Below are positions 20,439 to 31,333 of a DNA stretch of 64,000 nucleotides, piece by piece; within the stretch, counting starts at the first letter, position 1, and every line of letters begins with the position of its first letter. This DNA is from Pseudomonas sp. GD03919 (GTDB taxonomy: Bacteria; Pseudomonadota; Gammaproteobacteria; Pseudomonadales; Pseudomonadaceae): the NCBI RefSeq assembly GCF_029814935.1, contig NZ_CP104582.1, positions 3,162,001-3,226,000 of the forward strand, given 5' to 3'. The translations under genes and the position numbers were made by a program. The notes under the pieces were generated by a model. It had not been told where the DNA came from. It made no database searches and was given only the letters and a program-made list of their open reading frames with translations.

Positions 20439-20618
20439 ATGAGCACAGACAAAGAAGACCTCGAGCTGGACGAAGACTTTGTCGCAGACGATGCAGACGA
20501 TGCCGAGCCTGCGGTAGAAGTCGCCAAGACCAACCTGACCAAGCGCCGCATCATCGACAACTTCCTCGAAGAACGCCGCCTGCACAAACAGCTGGCCGAA
20601 TACGACTTCGACATCTGA
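20439..20618 (+). CDS. Small acidic PA3496-like protein
   Basis: 59 residues: an acidic N-terminus (MSTDKEDLELDEDFVADDADDAE) and a basic, helical C-terminus (KRRIIDNFLEERRLHKQLAEYDFDI). It matches the small conserved gene found right after nth in P. aeruginosa (PA3496), annotated elsewhere as a putative envelope-integrity protein. I start at ATG 20439, which has GGAG 8 bases upstream, rather than at GTG 20430. Function is not established. A terminator follows 20 bases on. Confidence 0.8.
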   Translation: MSTDKEDLELDEDFVADDADDAEPAVEVAKTNLTKRRIIDNFLEERRLHKQLAEYDFDI

Positions 20619-20638
20619 GAGCCGCTGCCTTCTACAAG

Positions 20639-20660
20639 AGCCCCGCAAGCCGGGGCTTTT
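20639..20660 (+). terminator. Rho-independent terminator
   Basis: AGCCCCG, loop CAAGC, CGGGGCT, then TTT. It lies 20 bases after the PA3496-like gene. Confidence 0.8.
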
Positions 20661-20693
20661 GTTTGAGCGTCGAAATTGACAGACCTGAAACGA

Positions 20694-20720
20694 CGAACCC
20701 CGGCACAAGGCCGGGGTTCG
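20694..20720. terminator. Terminator hairpin of argG
   Basis: CGAACCCCGGC, loop ACAAG, then the exact reverse complement. It lies 21 bases beyond the argG stop on the minus strand. The T-run is short, so it may be partly rho-assisted. Confidence 0.65.
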
Positions 20721-20741
20721 TTGGCAGGCTGAAGCGGTCGA

Positions 20742-21959
20742 TCAGACCAGCTTGCGGCCCTTGCCGGCAGCGATGCGCATGCGCAGGGCGTTGAGCTTGA
20801 TGAAGCCCGCCGCGTCCTGCTGGTTGTATGCGCCACCATCTTCCTCGAAGGTCGCGATGTTGGCGTCGAACAGCGAATCGTCGGACTTGCGCCCGGTGAC
20901 GATGACGTTGCCCTTGTACAGCTTCAGGCGCACCACACCGTTCACGTTGGCCTGGGATGCGTCGATCATCTGCTGCAGCATCAGACGCTCCGGGCTCCAC
21001 CAGAAACCGTTGTAGATCAGGCTGGCGTATTTCGGCATCAGCTCGTCTTTCAGGTGAGCGACTTCGCGGTCGAGAGTGATCGACTCGATGGCGCGGTGGG
21101 CCTTGAGCATGATGGTGCCGCCGGGGGTCTCGTAGCAGCCACGCGACTTCATGCCGACGAAGCGGTTCTCGACGATATCCAGACGGCCGATGCCGTTCTC
21201 GCCGCCGATGCGGTTCAGCTCGGCCAGCACCTGCGCCGGGGTCATGGCCTTGCCGTCGATGGCGACGATGTCACCGGCCTTGTAGGTCAGCTCGATGTAG
21301 GTCGGGGTGTCCGGCGCCGCTTCCGGCGACTTGGTCCAACGCCACATGTCTTCTTCGTGCTCGGTCCAGGTGTCTTCCAGCACACCGCCTTCATAGGAGA
21401 TGTGCAGCAGGTTGGCATCCATGGAGTACGGCGACTTCTTCTTGCCGTGGCGCTCGATCGGAATGGCGTGCTTCTCGGCGTAGTCCATCAGCTTCTCGCG
21501 CGACAGCAGATCCCACTCGCGCCACGGAGCGATGACTTTGACGCCTGGCTTGAGCGCATAGGCGCCCAGCTCGAAACGCACCTGGTCATTGCCCTTGCCG
21601 GTGGCGCCGTGGGAGATGGCGTCGGCGCCAGTCTCGTTGGCGATCTCGATCAGGCGCTTGGCGATCAGCGGACGGGCGATGGAGGTACCCAGCAGGTACT
21701 CGCCTTCGTAGACGGTGTTGGCACGGAACATCGGGTAGACGAAGTCGCGGACGAATTCTTCACGCAGGTCGTCGATGTAGATTTCCTTGACGCCCAGGGC
21801 CTGGGCCTTGGCACGGGCCGGCTCGACCTCCTCGCCCTGACCGAGATCGGCGGTGAAGGTCACCACTTCACAGTTGTAGGTATCTTGCAGCCACTTGAGG
21901 ATCACCGAGGTGTCCAGGCCACCGGAATAGGCCAGAACTACCTTTTTGACGTCCGCCAT
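20742..21959 (-). CDS. argG: Argininosuccinate synthase
   Basis: 405 residues from ATG 21959 (GGAG 7 bases upstream); the longer frame adds over 100 unrelated residues. It condenses citrulline and aspartate using ATP, in arginine synthesis. The P-loop-like ATP motif is [34 protein letters not shown] and [19 protein letters not shown] are family blocks. Upstream neighbour motY and the pyrC-rnt pair match PA3525-3528. Ends at a hairpin terminator. Confidence 0.96.
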   Translation of the reverse strand: MADVKKVVLAYSGGLDTSVILKWLQDTYNCEVVTFTADLGQGEEVEPARAKAQALGVKEIYIDDLREEFVRDFVYPMFRANTVYEGEYLLGTSIARPLIAKRLIEIANETGADAISHGATGKGNDQVRFELGAYALKPGVKVIAPWREWDLLSREKLMDYAEKHAIPIERHGKKKSPYSMDANLLHISYEGGVLEDTWTEHEEDMWRWTKSPEAAPDTPTYIELTYKAGDIVAIDGKAMTPAQVLAELNRIGGENGIGRLDIVENRFVGMKSRGCYETPGGTIMLKAHRAIESITLDREVAHLKDELMPKYASLIYNGFWWSPERLMLQQMIDASQANVNGVVRLKLYKGNVIVTGRKSDDSLFDANIATFEEDGGAYNQQDAAGFIKLNALRMRIAAGKGRKLV

Positions 21960-22065
21960 GCCATCACTCCACGGGTTGTACGGTAAAACCCGTGATTCTA
22001 CTGGCCTCGCGCCGCAATTTACAGGGGCGCGACACACAGCGCTGCGCAAGCGACGACGACTGGAT

Positions 22066-23019
22066 TCAGGACGGGCTGCTTCCGGGTGGGTCAACCGGCG
22101 TGGTGGCCGGGGCAGGCGCACTCTGTTGTGGCACTTCTGCCGCTGGCACACGTTCCAGACGCAGGGTCGCACGGCGATTCTTGGCGCGATTGGCGTCGCT
22201 GGTGTTCGGCACCAGCGGGTAACGCTCGCCATGAAAACGCACGGTGATCTGCTCGACCGGTATGCCGCCGGCCACCAGATACTCCTGCACCGCCAGAGCA
22301 CGACGACGCGAGAGGTCACGGTTGGTCAGGCGATTGCCGCTGTTGTCGGCGTGACCGTCGATCTGAAAGCTGTTGATGGTGGGGTCAGCCTTGACGAAGT
22401 CGAGAATGATATCGAGCTTGGCCTTGGCCATTGGGTCGAGATCGATGCCGCCACCGGGAAAGCCAATCTGCACCTGACGAATCTGATCGAAATTGACCGG
22501 TAGCAGCTTGGCAGTGCAGGCCTGGTAATCGTCATAGGCCTTGTGGAACTTGACCGGCAGCAACCGTACTTCCAGGTTATCGCCGCCATTGAGCGTGCGA
22601 TGGCGTACCAGCGGGCTGCGCCCTTCCAGCAGGCCGGTAAGCAGGCGTGCGCCCTGCTCCTGCGAGCTGTTGAACGGCACCTCGCCATTGCCGACGCTGA
22701 CCACACCCAGATTGATGTCGCCGCGCCCTGGCTGCCAGGGCGCCGCTGCCGCCAGCAGGGTCGCCGAACCCGCGCCCATCCAGCGCTCACGGGCCTTGAG
22801 GCGGAAGGTGACCTGCTCACCCGCGCGGCGCACGAACTCGCCGCTGCCAAAGTTGCTGATCGGCTGGCTCAGGCGGCATTCGAACTGATCGCCCTCCACC
22901 GTCCACTCCACCTTCTCCAGCCGGGTCTGGAAGCTGATGGCGTGCGCTGGCAGGCACAGAGGCATGCCAGCCAGCAGGCTGATCAGGAGGTAATTGGGCG
23001 CACGCACGACAGGCTCCAC
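22066..23019 (-). CDS. motY: Flagellar T-ring protein MotY (OmpA-family C-terminus)
   Basis: 317 residues with a signal peptide ([17 protein letters not shown]). The N-terminal half is the MotY-specific beta domain; the C-terminal half (about 190-290) is OmpA-like peptidoglycan-binding, with [31 protein letters not shown]. In Pseudomonas and Vibrio, MotY forms the T ring around the flagellar basal body and helps hold the stators. The call over a generic OmpA protein rests on the N-terminal domain and on gene order argG-motY-pyrC-rnt, as in PA3525-3528. The C-terminus ends in a Pro-rich tail. Confidence 0.85.
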   Translation of the reverse strand: MEPVVRAPNYLLISLLAGMPLCLPAHAISFQTRLEKVEWTVEGDQFECRLSQPISNFGSGEFVRRAGEQVTFRLKARERWMGAGSATLLAAAAPWQPGRGDINLGVVSVGNGEVPFNSSQEQGARLLTGLLEGRSPLVRHRTLNGGDNLEVRLLPVKFHKAYDDYQACTAKLLPVNFDQIRQVQIGFPGGGIDLDPMAKAKLDIILDFVKADPTINSFQIDGHADNSGNRLTNRDLSRRRALAVQEYLVAGGIPVEQITVRFHGERYPLVPNTSDANRAKNRRATLRLERVPAAEVPQQSAPAPATTPVDPPGSSPS

Positions 23020-23160
23020 GGCGGTTCAGGGCATTCTTACGGGGTATCGGTCAGGCGCGCGGAAACTTGACCCCCTGCGTTCGATTGTCGCGTCGGCGCG
23101 AGCGCGAGCAGACGCTTTTCAGTTAACATGCGGCCACGTTTTACCCGCCTGGAAGCCTTC

Positions 23161-24207
23161 ATGTCCGACCGCCTGACTCTTCTGCGTCCCGATGACTGGC
23201 ACATTCACCTGCGCGATGGCGCGGTGCTGCCACACACCGTCGGCGATGCCGCGCGCACTTTCGGCCGCGCCATCATCATGCCCAACCTGGTACCGCCGGT
23301 ACGCAATGCCGCCGAGGCCGACGCCTATCGCCAGCGCATTCTCGCTGCGCGCCCGGCTGACAGCCGCTTCGAGCCGCTGATGGTGCTCTACCTAACCGAC
23401 AACACCAGCCCAGAGGATGTGCGCGCGGCCAAGGCCAGCGGTTTCGTGCATGCCGCCAAGCTGTACCCAGCCGGCGCCACCACCAACTCCGATTCGGGCG
23501 TCACCAGCATCGACAAGATCTTCCCGGCGCTGGAAGCCATGGCCGAAGTCGGCATGCTGCTGCTGGTGCATGGGGAAGTGACCCGCGCCGAGATCGACGT
23601 GTTCGACCGCGAGAAGGCCTTCATCGACGAGCACCTGACCCGCGTGGTCGAACGCTTCCCCACCCTGAAGGTGGTATTCGAGCACATCACCACCCGTGAC
23701 GCGGTGCAGTTCGTCGAGGCGGCCTCGGCCAAAGTCGGCGCCACCATCACCGCTCATCACCTGCTGTACAACCGCAATCACATGCTGGTCGGCGGTATTC
23801 GCCCGCATTTCTATTGCCTGCCGATTCTCAAGCGCAACGTGCACCAGGAAGCCCTGCTCGACGCGGCCACCAGCGGCAACGCCAAGTTCTTCCTCGGCAC
23901 CGACTCGGCGCCGCACGCCAAGCACGCCAAGGAAGCCGCCTGCGGCTGCGCCGGCTGCTACACCGCCTATGCCGCCATCGAGCTGTATGCCGAGGCATTC
24001 GAGCAGCGCAATGCGCTGGACAAGCTGGAAGCCTTCGCCAGCTTCCACGGCCCGGACTTCTACGGTCTGCCGCGCAACACCGATAGCATTACCCTGGTAC
24101 GTGAAGAGTGGACCGTACCGGCCAGCCTGCCGCTGGGCGACAACAATGTGGTGCCGCTGCGCGCCGGCGAAACCCTGCGCTGGAAATTGCTGGAGGCCCA
24201 GGCGTGA
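23161..24207 (+). CDS. pyrC: Dihydroorotase
   Basis: 348 residues, the length of the class II (E. coli-type) zinc dihydroorotase. It cyclises carbamoyl-aspartate to dihydroorotate. Metal ligands are in [10 protein letters not shown], the carboxylated-Lys region is [17 protein letters not shown], and further ligands are in [18 protein letters not shown] and [22 protein letters not shown] 23161 begins the conserved [14 protein letters not shown]. It overlaps rnt by 4 bases. Confidence 0.95.
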   Translation: MSDRLTLLRPDDWHIHLRDGAVLPHTVGDAARTFGRAIIMPNLVPPVRNAAEADAYRQRILAARPADSRFEPLMVLYLTDNTSPEDVRAAKASGFVHAAKLYPAGATTNSDSGVTSIDKIFPALEAMAEVGMLLLVHGEVTRAEIDVFDREKAFIDEHLTRVVERFPTLKVVFEHITTRDAVQFVEAASAKVGATITAHHLLYNRNHMLVGGIRPHFYCLPILKRNVHQEALLDAATSGNAKFFLGTDSAPHAKHAKEAACGCAGCYTAYAAIELYAEAFEQRNALDKLEAFASFHGPDFYGLPRNTDSITLVREEWTVPASLPLGDNNVVPLRAGETLRWKLLEAQA

Positions 24208-24878
24208 GCGAAGACAACTACGAAGACGAACTCGAACCCAGCCTGCCCTCTGGCCCGCGTACGCCCATGGCGGCGCGCTTTCGCGGCTACCTGCCGGTAG
24301 TGGTGGATGTGGAGACCGGCGGTTTCAACTGCGCCACCGATGCCCTGCTGGAAATTGCCGCCACGACCATCGCGATGGACGAGAGCGGCTTTCTTTATCC
24401 GGATCACACCCACTTCTTCCGTATCGAGCCCTTCGAGGGCGCCAATATCGAAGCGGCGGCGCTGGAGTTCACCGGTATCAAGCTCGATCATCCGCTGCGC
24501 ATGGCGGTGAGCGAGGAGCATGCCCTGGGCGAGATCTTCAAGGGCCTGCGCAAGTCGATCAAATCGGCCGGCTGCAAGCGCGCGATCCTGGTCGGCCACA
24601 ACAGCAGCTTCGACCTGGGTTTCCTCAACGCTGCGGTGGCGCGCTGCGGCATCAAGCGCAATCCCTTCCACCCCTTCTCCAGCTTCGACACCGCCACCCT
24701 GGCCGGCCTCGCCTACGGCCAGACCGTGCTGGCCAAGGCCTGCCAGGCCGCCGGTATCGAGTTCGACGGCAAGGAAGCGCACTCGGCCCGTTACGACACC
24801 GAGAAGACCGCCGAGCTGTTCTGCGGCATCGTCAACCGCTGGAAGGAAATGGGCGGCTGGGACGAGTTCGATCAGTAA
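24204..24878 (+). CDS. rnt: Ribonuclease T
   Basis: 224 residues with a GTG start at 24204 overlapping the pyrC stop (GTGA). A DEDDh 3'-5' exoribonuclease for tRNA and stable-RNA end trimming. ExoI is [11 protein letters not shown], ExoII is [15 protein letters not shown] and ExoIII is [14 protein letters not shown]. The upstream longer frame is antiphase to pyrC. A strong terminator follows 28 bases on. Confidence 0.94.
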   Translation: MSEDNYEDELEPSLPSGPRTPMAARFRGYLPVVVDVETGGFNCATDALLEIAATTIAMDESGFLYPDHTHFFRIEPFEGANIEAAALEFTGIKLDHPLRMAVSEEHALGEIFKGLRKSIKSAGCKRAILVGHNSSFDLGFLNAAVARCGIKRNPFHPFSSFDTATLAGLAYGQTVLAKACQAAGIEFDGKEAHSARYDTEKTAELFCGIVNRWKEMGGWDEFDQ

Positions 24879-24905
24879 GCCCCTGCGCGGCGATCAAACC
24901 CCATG

Positions 24906-24935
24906 AGAAAACCGGCGTCTGCCGGTTTTCTTTTG
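24906..24935 (+). terminator. Rho-independent terminator of pyrC-rnt
   Basis: GAAAACCGGC, loop GTCT, GCCGGTTTTC, then TTTT; a 10-bp perfect stem. Confidence 0.88.
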
Positions 24936-25000
24936 GTTCTTCGCATAGTTTTAGTTGGCACCGGACTGGCAAGTTTGTGTGCGTATTGCTCACGGGCTTA

Positions 25001-25601
25001 GCACTATCCATTAGCGCGCGTGCTGAGCGTCTGGGTTGCGCCCCTTACGGGCGCCACACCTTTCTTGCTTGCCCAAGAAAGGTGTGCCAAAGAAGGGCAC
25101 CCCGACATCCGGGTTTCGCTACGCGAAACTTCCCTCGCTCCGGCGCTGCTCTGGGGGCCGGCTTACAAGGGCCGTCCCTGGCCCTTTAAGCCTCTCGCCG
25201 CATCCATGCGGCTCGTCCCCCTGCGCAACACCTCCACTCGGCCTCCTGAAGGGGACCAGGTCGCGAGCTTGCGATATCTCTGGAAGATCAAAGTCGGTAG
25301 CGTTTGGCTTTTGCTTTTGACGCACGATCTCACAGACGACGCCAAAGTCCCCTTCAGTAGGCCGAGTGGAATCGCCGTGGAAGGGGTTGAGCGACATGGA
25401 TGTCGCGAGAGCCACGATGGGCCAGGGACGGCCCTTCGTGGCGTGCCCCTGGAGCGGTGATGGAGCGAGGGAACCCCGGCGCAGCCGGGGCCGTATGCAG
25501 GGGTGTGTTTCTTTGCTTAATTTCTTTGCACAAGCAAAGAAAGTAAGTCGCCCGTAAGGGGCGAAACCCATCAGATCAGACGACACGCTAACGGATAGTG
25601 C
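25001..25601. repeat. 601-bp long imperfect inverted repeat
   Basis: Two arms of about 255 bp (25001-25256 and 25347-25601) are inverted and share, in order: GCACTATCCRTTAGCG, CGCCCCTTACGGGCG, a TTCTTNGCTTG...CAANGAAA hairpin, TCCCTCGCTCC, AGGGCCGTCCCTGGCCC, CATCCATG, and CCACTCGGCC...CTGAAGGGGAC. A 90-bp unpaired centre contains GATATC and A/T-rich sequence. Small nested palindromes occur within each arm. Frames across it (for example minus-strand 25119-25703, with FAPYGRLTFFACAKK) are probably translations of the repeat, not genes. It fills most of the rnt-bfd gap (24879-25764). Confidence 0.8.
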
Positions 25602-25698
25602 CAAGTCATCGACAGCTAACACGTAATTGCTCTCTCCCCGAACCCTAACGGCGGGTGCACCGTTCGTCAGAAGATGCGAGCATTCGCAATCGATCTTT

Positions 25699-25717
25699 GA
25701 CAAGCATTCTCATTAAC
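25699..25717 (-). promoter_or_regulatory. Candidate Fur box upstream of bfd
   Basis: Read on the minus strand, GTTAATGAGAATGCTTGTC matches the 19-bp Fur consensus (GATAATGATAATCATTATC) at 14 of 19 positions. It is 48 bases before the bfd ATG. Iron-repressed bfd expression is known in P. aeruginosa, which fits. Confidence 0.5.
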
Positions 25718-25764
25718 ATTAGTATCCAACTCATCGAACTGAACCACCAAGACGAGCCTTGCTT

Positions 25765-25983
25765 ATGTACGTCTGCCTCTGTGAAGGTGTCACCGATACG
25801 CAAATCCGCGATGCGGTCTACGAGGGCTGCTGCAGCTATCGTGAAGTGCGCGGCACACTCGGCATCGCCAGCCAGTGCGGCAAGTGCGCGTGCCTGGCCA
25901 AGCAGGTCGTGCGCGAAACCATCGCCGAAGTCCAGAGCAGCCAAGCCTCGCTGGCCTACCCTGCAGGCTTTGTCGCTGCCTGA
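25765..25983 (+). CDS. bfd: Bacterioferritin-associated ferredoxin
   Basis: 72 residues. A small [2Fe-2S] protein that reduces bacterioferritin to release stored iron. The four Cys ligands are in MYVCLCEGVTD (C-x-C) and SQCGKCACLAKQ (C-x2-C). EGCCSYREVRGTLG is typical. ATG 25765 gives the conserved N-terminus; TTG 25759 is a frame artefact. bfrB is not next to it here, unlike PA3530-3531. Candidate Fur box upstream and a hairpin downstream. Confidence 0.92.
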   Translation: MYVCLCEGVTDTQIRDAVYEGCCSYREVRGTLGIASQCGKCACLAKQVVRETIAEVQSSQASLAYPAGFVAA

Positions 25984-26002
25984 ACCTGACCCGCACATAA
26001 AA

Positions 26003-26028
26003 AACGGATTGTACAATCCGGTTCTTTT
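26003..26028 (+). terminator. Terminator hairpin after bfd
   Basis: AACGGATTG paired with CAATCCGGTT around a TA centre, followed by CTTTT; begins 20 bases after the stop. Confidence 0.6.
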
Positions 26029-26061
26029 CGTCTCGCAGAAAGCCTCGATGCATCCTGTAGG

Positions 26062-26430
26062 CTACAGGCTGTCACGCTCCAGGTGATCGAGGTCCACCGC
26101 TTCACCCGGCTTGGCGTGCAGCCTGGCACGAATATCCTCGAAGATCACATCGTACTCGGCATGCGCCCGCATGATCGGGCTATGGTTGGGCGGCAAGCCA
26201 TGCTTGGCCACCAGACGTGAGATCACGCTGGCGAAGTTGAAGGCGGTATCGCGGTGCATGTCAAAGACCTCCTCGAAGGCCTTGCCGTCGATCTCGCCGA
26301 GCAGACGCCCGTGCAACATCGGTCCCTCCCGCGAGTCCTTGCGCACCTCATAATAGAAATCGATGCTGTAACCGGGTTGTCCGCCCAGACCAGGCGGATT
26401 GCTGCGATGCAGGTGACCGGGTTCGAACAT
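26062..26430 (-). CDS. Conserved hypothetical protein, DUF5064-like
   Basis: 122 residues, opening MFEPGHLHRSNPPGLGGQPGYSIDFYYEV. No enzymatic motif or membrane segment; predicted compact alpha/beta with a basic N-terminus and acidic C-terminal helix. I recall the MFEPGHLH opening from Pseudomonas DUF5064 proteins, small cytoplasmic proteins of unknown role; this is recognition, not a search. GAGAGAGC precedes the ATG. Convergent with bfd. Confidence 0.65.
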   Translation of the reverse strand: MFEPGHLHRSNPPGLGGQPGYSIDFYYEVRKDSREGPMLHGRLLGEIDGKAFEEVFDMHRDTAFNFASVISRLVAKHGLPPNHSPIMRAHAEYDVIFEDIRARLHAKPGEAVDLDHLERDSL

Positions 26431-26524
26431 GGCGCTCTCTCCTCTGCCGTAACGCCGCTTGGTGCGTCCTGAAGGAGCACCCGAAGAGCGCTAGCCCGCT
26501 ACTTCCAACCCTGCATGCGCCATT

Positions 26525-26842
26525 TCAGTGCAGAGTCAAATCCCCTGCCCTTTCCTGGACCAGCACCCAGGGGGCGACCACGACTGCCCACAACTGGGGG
26601 TCACGCGCGAGCAGATCCTCGGCACGGGAATCTTCGAGCTTGCACAACAGGCCTTGGTTCATCCATTGCGCAACTCGGGCCTGATCGTTCTCGGCCACAG
26701 CATGCGCGACCGCCACCAGATCCTGACTACCCTCGACCCAGAGCAACGCACCACGGGCAAAGAATGGCTGCAGTTCCTGCCAGCGAATCGGTGCCGTTTC
26801 ACCGAGCAGCTTGGCATAGAGGGTGCTAGATTGATCCGTCAT
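26525..26842 (-). CDS. DUF2288 family protein
   Basis: 105 residues from ATG 26842, opening MTDQSSTLYAKLLGETAPIRWQELQPFFARGALLWV. The longer frame to 26941 adds a Cys-rich, unconserved stretch and is rejected. The pattern LDLVxVAxAVAxNDxxxVxxWMxxG fits DUF2288, small soluble proteins of unknown function common in Pseudomonas. Divergent from braC across a roughly 300-bp gap. Confidence 0.75.
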   Translation of the reverse strand: MTDQSSTLYAKLLGETAPIRWQELQPFFARGALLWVEGSQDLVAVAHAVAENDQARVAQWMNQGLLCKLEDSRAEDLLARDPQLWAVVVAPWVLVQERAGDLTLH

Positions 26843-27138
26843 GGCGTATCCCGTGTCGATGGCGTTGAATGCAGGCGCGCAATGATAGCGCTGGCAACTG
26901 TGCTGGCAACTGCACGACGCTCGCCAGCCGACCCAGGCCACGCCGTTTTTCTATACATTACTTGCAATATGGCGACAACCCCGCGTTTCGCCTCCAGCTG
27001 CCGGCTTTTCAAGGCGCAAATCCGCGCTCTACACTGTTCCGGTACAGTTGCCGGAGGCATTACCGGGGTCAAAGAACCTGGTTCTGCAGCTTCGGCCGCA
27101 AGAACTACAACAACGAAAAACATAAGAGTGGAGCACTC

Positions 27139-28257
27139 ATGAACAAGGCTAAGCGGATTTCCAAGCTGTTCGCGGCAATGGCACTGGCGGGGGCGGCCAG
27201 CTATTCGATGGCGGCCGATAACATCAAGATCGGCCTGGCCGGTCCGGTAACCGGTGCCGTCGCTCAGTACGGTGAGATGCAATTCATCGGCGCCAAGATG
27301 GCTATCGAGCAGATCAACAAGGCCGGCGGCGTCAACGGCGCCCAGCTCGAAGGCGTGGTCTACGACGACGCATGCGATCCGAAACAAGCCGTTGCCGTTG
27401 CCAACAAGATCGTCAACGACGGCGTCAAGTTCGTGGTTGGCCACCTGTGCTCCAGCTCCACTCAGCCGGCTTCCGACATCTACGAAGACGAAGGCATCCT
27501 GATGATCACCGCGGCTTCTACCAGCCCGGACATCACCGCTCGTGGCTACGAGCTGGTCTTCCGCACCATCGGCCTGGACAGCCTGCAAGGCCCGACCGCC
27601 GGCAACTTCATTGCCGACCACATCAAGCCGAAAACCGTTGCCGTCATCCATGACAAGCAGCAGTACGGCGAAGGCATCGCCACTGCGGTCAAGCAGACCC
27701 TGGAAGGCAAAGGTGTGAAAGTCGCCATGTTCGAAGGCATCAACGCCGGCGACAAGGACTTCTCCGCGCTGATCGCCAAGCTCAACCAGGCCGGTGTCGA
27801 TTTCGTCTACTACGGCGGCTACCACCCGGAACTGGGCCTGCTGCTGCGCCAAACCAAGGAGCGCGGCCTGAACGTCAAGTTCATGGGTCCGGAAGGCGTG
27901 GGTAACAAGGAAATCTCGGCCATCGCCGGCCCGGCCTCCGAAGGCCTGCTGGTAACCCTGCCGAAATCCTTCGACCAGGATCCGAAGAACCAGGCGCTGG
28001 TCGAGGCATTCAAGGCCAAGAACGAAGACCCGAGCGGCCCGTTCGTGTTCCCGGCCTATGCGGCCGTTCAGGTCATCGCCGAAGGCATCGAGAAAGCCGG
28101 CGACACCGACACCGCCAAGGTCGCAGAAGCTCTGCGTTCCAACAGCTTCGACACCCCCACCGGCACCCTGGCCTTCGACGAGAAGGGCGATCTGAAGGAC
28201 TTCAGCTTCGTGGTGTACGAGTGGCATCAGGACGGCACCAAGTCCGAAGCCAAGTAA
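27139..28257 (+). CDS. braC: Branched-chain amino acid ABC transporter, periplasmic binding protein
   Basis: 372 residues, matching P. aeruginosa BraC (373). Signal peptide MNKAKRISKLFAAMALAGAASYSMA with cleavage before ADNIKIGLAGPVTG. Type I periplasmic binding fold; the ligand region includes GHLCSSSTQPASDIYEDEGI and YYGGYHPELGLLLRQ. It captures Leu, Ile, Val (and Ala/Thr) for BraDEFG. A hairpin terminator at 28275-28305 separates it from braD, which would favour excess binding protein over the membrane parts. The gap back to DUF2288 (26843-27138) holds the promoter; I see no other gene in it. Confidence 0.95.
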   Translation: MNKAKRISKLFAAMALAGAASYSMAADNIKIGLAGPVTGAVAQYGEMQFIGAKMAIEQINKAGGVNGAQLEGVVYDDACDPKQAVAVANKIVNDGVKFVVGHLCSSSTQPASDIYEDEGILMITAASTSPDITARGYELVFRTIGLDSLQGPTAGNFIADHIKPKTVAVIHDKQQYGEGIATAVKQTLEGKGVKVAMFEGINAGDKDFSALIAKLNQAGVDFVYYGGYHPELGLLLRQTKERGLNVKFMGPEGVGNKEISAIAGPASEGLLVTLPKSFDQDPKNQALVEAFKAKNEDPSGPFVFPAYAAVQVIAEGIEKAGDTDTAKVAEALRSNSFDTPTGTLAFDEKGDLKDFSFVVYEWHQDGTKSEAK

Positions 28258-28274
28258 GCTTCCCGTCTGAGCCA

Positions 28275-28305
28275 AAGCCCACTGCCTCCAGCAGTGGGCT
28301 TTGTT
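28275..28305 (+). terminator. Intra-operon terminator between braC and braD
   Basis: AAGCCCACTGC, loop CTCCA, GCAGTGGGCTT, then TGTTT; an 11-bp perfect stem 17 bases after braC. Read-through would feed braDEFG at a lower level. Confidence 0.75.
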
Positions 28306-28374
28306 TATTAGAAGAATTCCGGCCTCGCGCTGCGCCACAAGCGCCGCTTTACGCAAGCGCCCAGGAGTTAGGCA

Positions 28375-29294
<920 letters not shown>

Positions 29295-29298
<4 letters not shown>

Positions 29299-30566
29299 GC
29301 CCCACCACCATCAAGAGCCTCAAATCCGCGATTTTCAGCGCCCTGCTGGTGCTGATCATCTCCTACCCGGTCCTGGGCCTGAAGCTGACCACCGTGGGCA
29401 TCAGCCTGCGTGTCGAAGGCGCTACCGCCTTCGAACTCTGGTGCATCGGTGGTGCTGCTGCGCTGGTCTTCCTCTGGCAACTGCTGCGTGACCAACTGAC
29501 CCCGGCCTGGGCCAAACTGCCCAAGCTGCCAAGTGGTTCCGGGCAAATTGGCAACTTCCTCACCCTGCCCTCCACCCAGCGCTGGATCATTCTGGCCATG
29601 GTCATGGTGGCGCTGGTGTGGCCGTTCTTCGCCAGCCGCGGCGCGGTAGACATCGCCACGCTGATCCTGATCTACGTGATGCTCGGCCTGGGCCTGAACA
29701 TCGTGGTCGGCCTCGCCGGTCTGCTCGATCTGGGTTACGTCGGCTTCTACGCCGTCGGTGCCTACAGCTACGCGATCCTGGCGCACTACTTCGGCCTGGG
29801 TTTCTGGATCTGCCTGCCGCTGGCCGGCATGATGGCGGCGCTGTTCGGCTTCCTGCTGGGCTTCCCGGTACTGCGCCTGCGCGGTGACTACCTGGCCATC
29901 GTGACCCTCGGCTTTGGCGAGATCATCCGTATCCTGCTGCGCAACCTGACCGACCTGACCGGTGGCCCCAACGGCCTGAGCATCGCCAACGAGAACAAGC
30001 CGACCCTGTTCGGTCTGTCCTTCGAGCGTCGTGTGCCGGCAGACATGCCCACCTTCCACGGCTACTTCGAGCTGGCCTACAACTCACAGTACAAGGTGAT
30101 CTTCCTCTATCTGATCGCCCTGCTGCTGGTGCTGCTGACCCTGTTTCTGGTCAACCGCCTGCTGCGCATGCCGATCGGCCGTGCCTGGGAAGCCTTGCGT
30201 GAAGACGAGATCGCCTGCCGCGCGCTGGGCCTGAACCCGACCGTGATCAAGCTCTCGGCCTTCACCATCGGCGCCAGCCTGGCCGGTTTCGCCGGCAGCT
30301 TCTTCGCCGCCCGCCAGGGTCTGGTGACACCAGAGTCGTTCACCTTCATCGAGTCGGCGATGATCCTCGCCATCGTCGTGCTGGGTGGCATGGGCTCGCA
30401 GCTGGGCGTGATTCTGGCAGCCGTGATCATGGTGATGCTGCAGGAGATGCGTGAGCTGAGCGAGTACCGCATGCTGTTCTTCGGTCTGGTCATGATCTTC
30501 ATGATGATCTGGCGCCCGCAAGGGTTGCTGCCGATGCAACGTCCCCACCTGGAGCTGAAGCGATGA
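29295..30566 (+). CDS. braE: Branched-chain amino acid ABC transporter permease
   Basis: 423 residues, LivM-type permease. It has an N-terminal extension of about 100 residues with two hydrophobic segments before the core, as usual for proteobacterial LivM. Core blocks: [30 protein letters not shown] and [17 protein letters not shown], then [21 protein letters not shown], the cytoplasmic loop contacting the ATPases. Overlaps braD and braF by 4 bases each. Confidence 0.95.
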
Positions 30567-31330
30567 GCCGCACGATTCTCGAAGTAAGCGGCCTGTCCAT
30601 GCGTTTCGGCGGCCTGCTGGCCGTCAACGGGGTGGGCCTGAACGTCAAGGAAAAGCAGGTGGTCTCGATGATCGGCCCGAACGGCGCCGGCAAGACCACC
30701 GTATTCAACTGCCTGACCGGCTTCTACCAGCCGAGCTCCGGCAGCATCCGTCTGAACGGTGAGGCGATCGAGGGCCTGCCGGGCCACAAGATCGCCCGCA
30801 AGGGTGTGGTACGGACCTTCCAGAACGTGCGTCTGTTCAAGGACATGACGGCAGTGGAGAACCTGCTGGTGGCCCAGCACCGCCACCTGAACACCGGCTA
30901 CCTGGCCGGTCTGTTCAAGACCCCTGCATTTCGCCGCAGTGAACGCGAGGCCATGGAATACGCTGCGTACTGGCTGGAGCAGGTCGACCTGGTGGACTTC
31001 GCCAACCGCAGTGCCGGCACCCTGGCCTACGGTCAGCAACGCCGCCTGGAAATCGCCCGCTGCATGATGACGCGCCCGAGCATCCTGATGCTCGACGAGC
31101 CAGCTGCGGGCCTCAACCCGCGCGAGACCGAAGATCTCAAGGCGCTGATCGGCATGCTGCGCGACCAGCACAATGTCACCGTGCTGCTGATCGAGCACGA
31201 CATGAAGCTGGTGATGAGCATTTCCGACCACATCTACGTGATCAACCAGGGCACTCCCCTGGCCGACGGCACGCCGGACGACATCCGCAACAACCCGGAC
31301 GTGATCAAAGCCTATCTGGGGGAGGCGTAA
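30563..31330 (+). CDS. braF: Branched-chain amino acid ABC transporter ATPase
   Basis: 255 residues, LivG-type ATP-binding protein. Walker A is [14 protein letters not shown], the Q-loop region is RTFQNVRLF, and Walker B is [13 protein letters not shown] followed by the His switch in LIEHDMKLV. The ABC signature is the variant [12 protein letters not shown], usual for LivG. It ends with the LivG tail [17 protein letters not shown]. Overlaps braE by 4 bases; braG follows 3 bases later. Confidence 0.95.
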   Translation: MSRTILEVSGLSMRFGGLLAVNGVGLNVKEKQVVSMIGPNGAGKTTVFNCLTGFYQPSSGSIRLNGEAIEGLPGHKIARKGVVRTFQNVRLFKDMTAVENLLVAQHRHLNTGYLAGLFKTPAFRRSEREAMEYAAYWLEQVDLVDFANRSAGTLAYGQQRRLEIARCMMTRPSILMLDEPAAGLNPRETEDLKALIGMLRDQHNVTVLLIEHDMKLVMSISDHIYVINQGTPLADGTPDDIRNNPDVIKAYLGEA

Positions 31331-31333
31331 TCC

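Noticed and set aside
21054..21986. 310-residue plus-strand open frame opposite argG
   Set aside because: Fully antisense to argG, with His/Gly/Val-rich composition typical of antisense frames.
25119..25703. 194-residue minus-strand frame in the rnt-bfd gap
   Set aside because: Runs through both arms of the long inverted repeat, and its residues are explained by the repeat landmarks. Treated as a translation of the element, not a gene.
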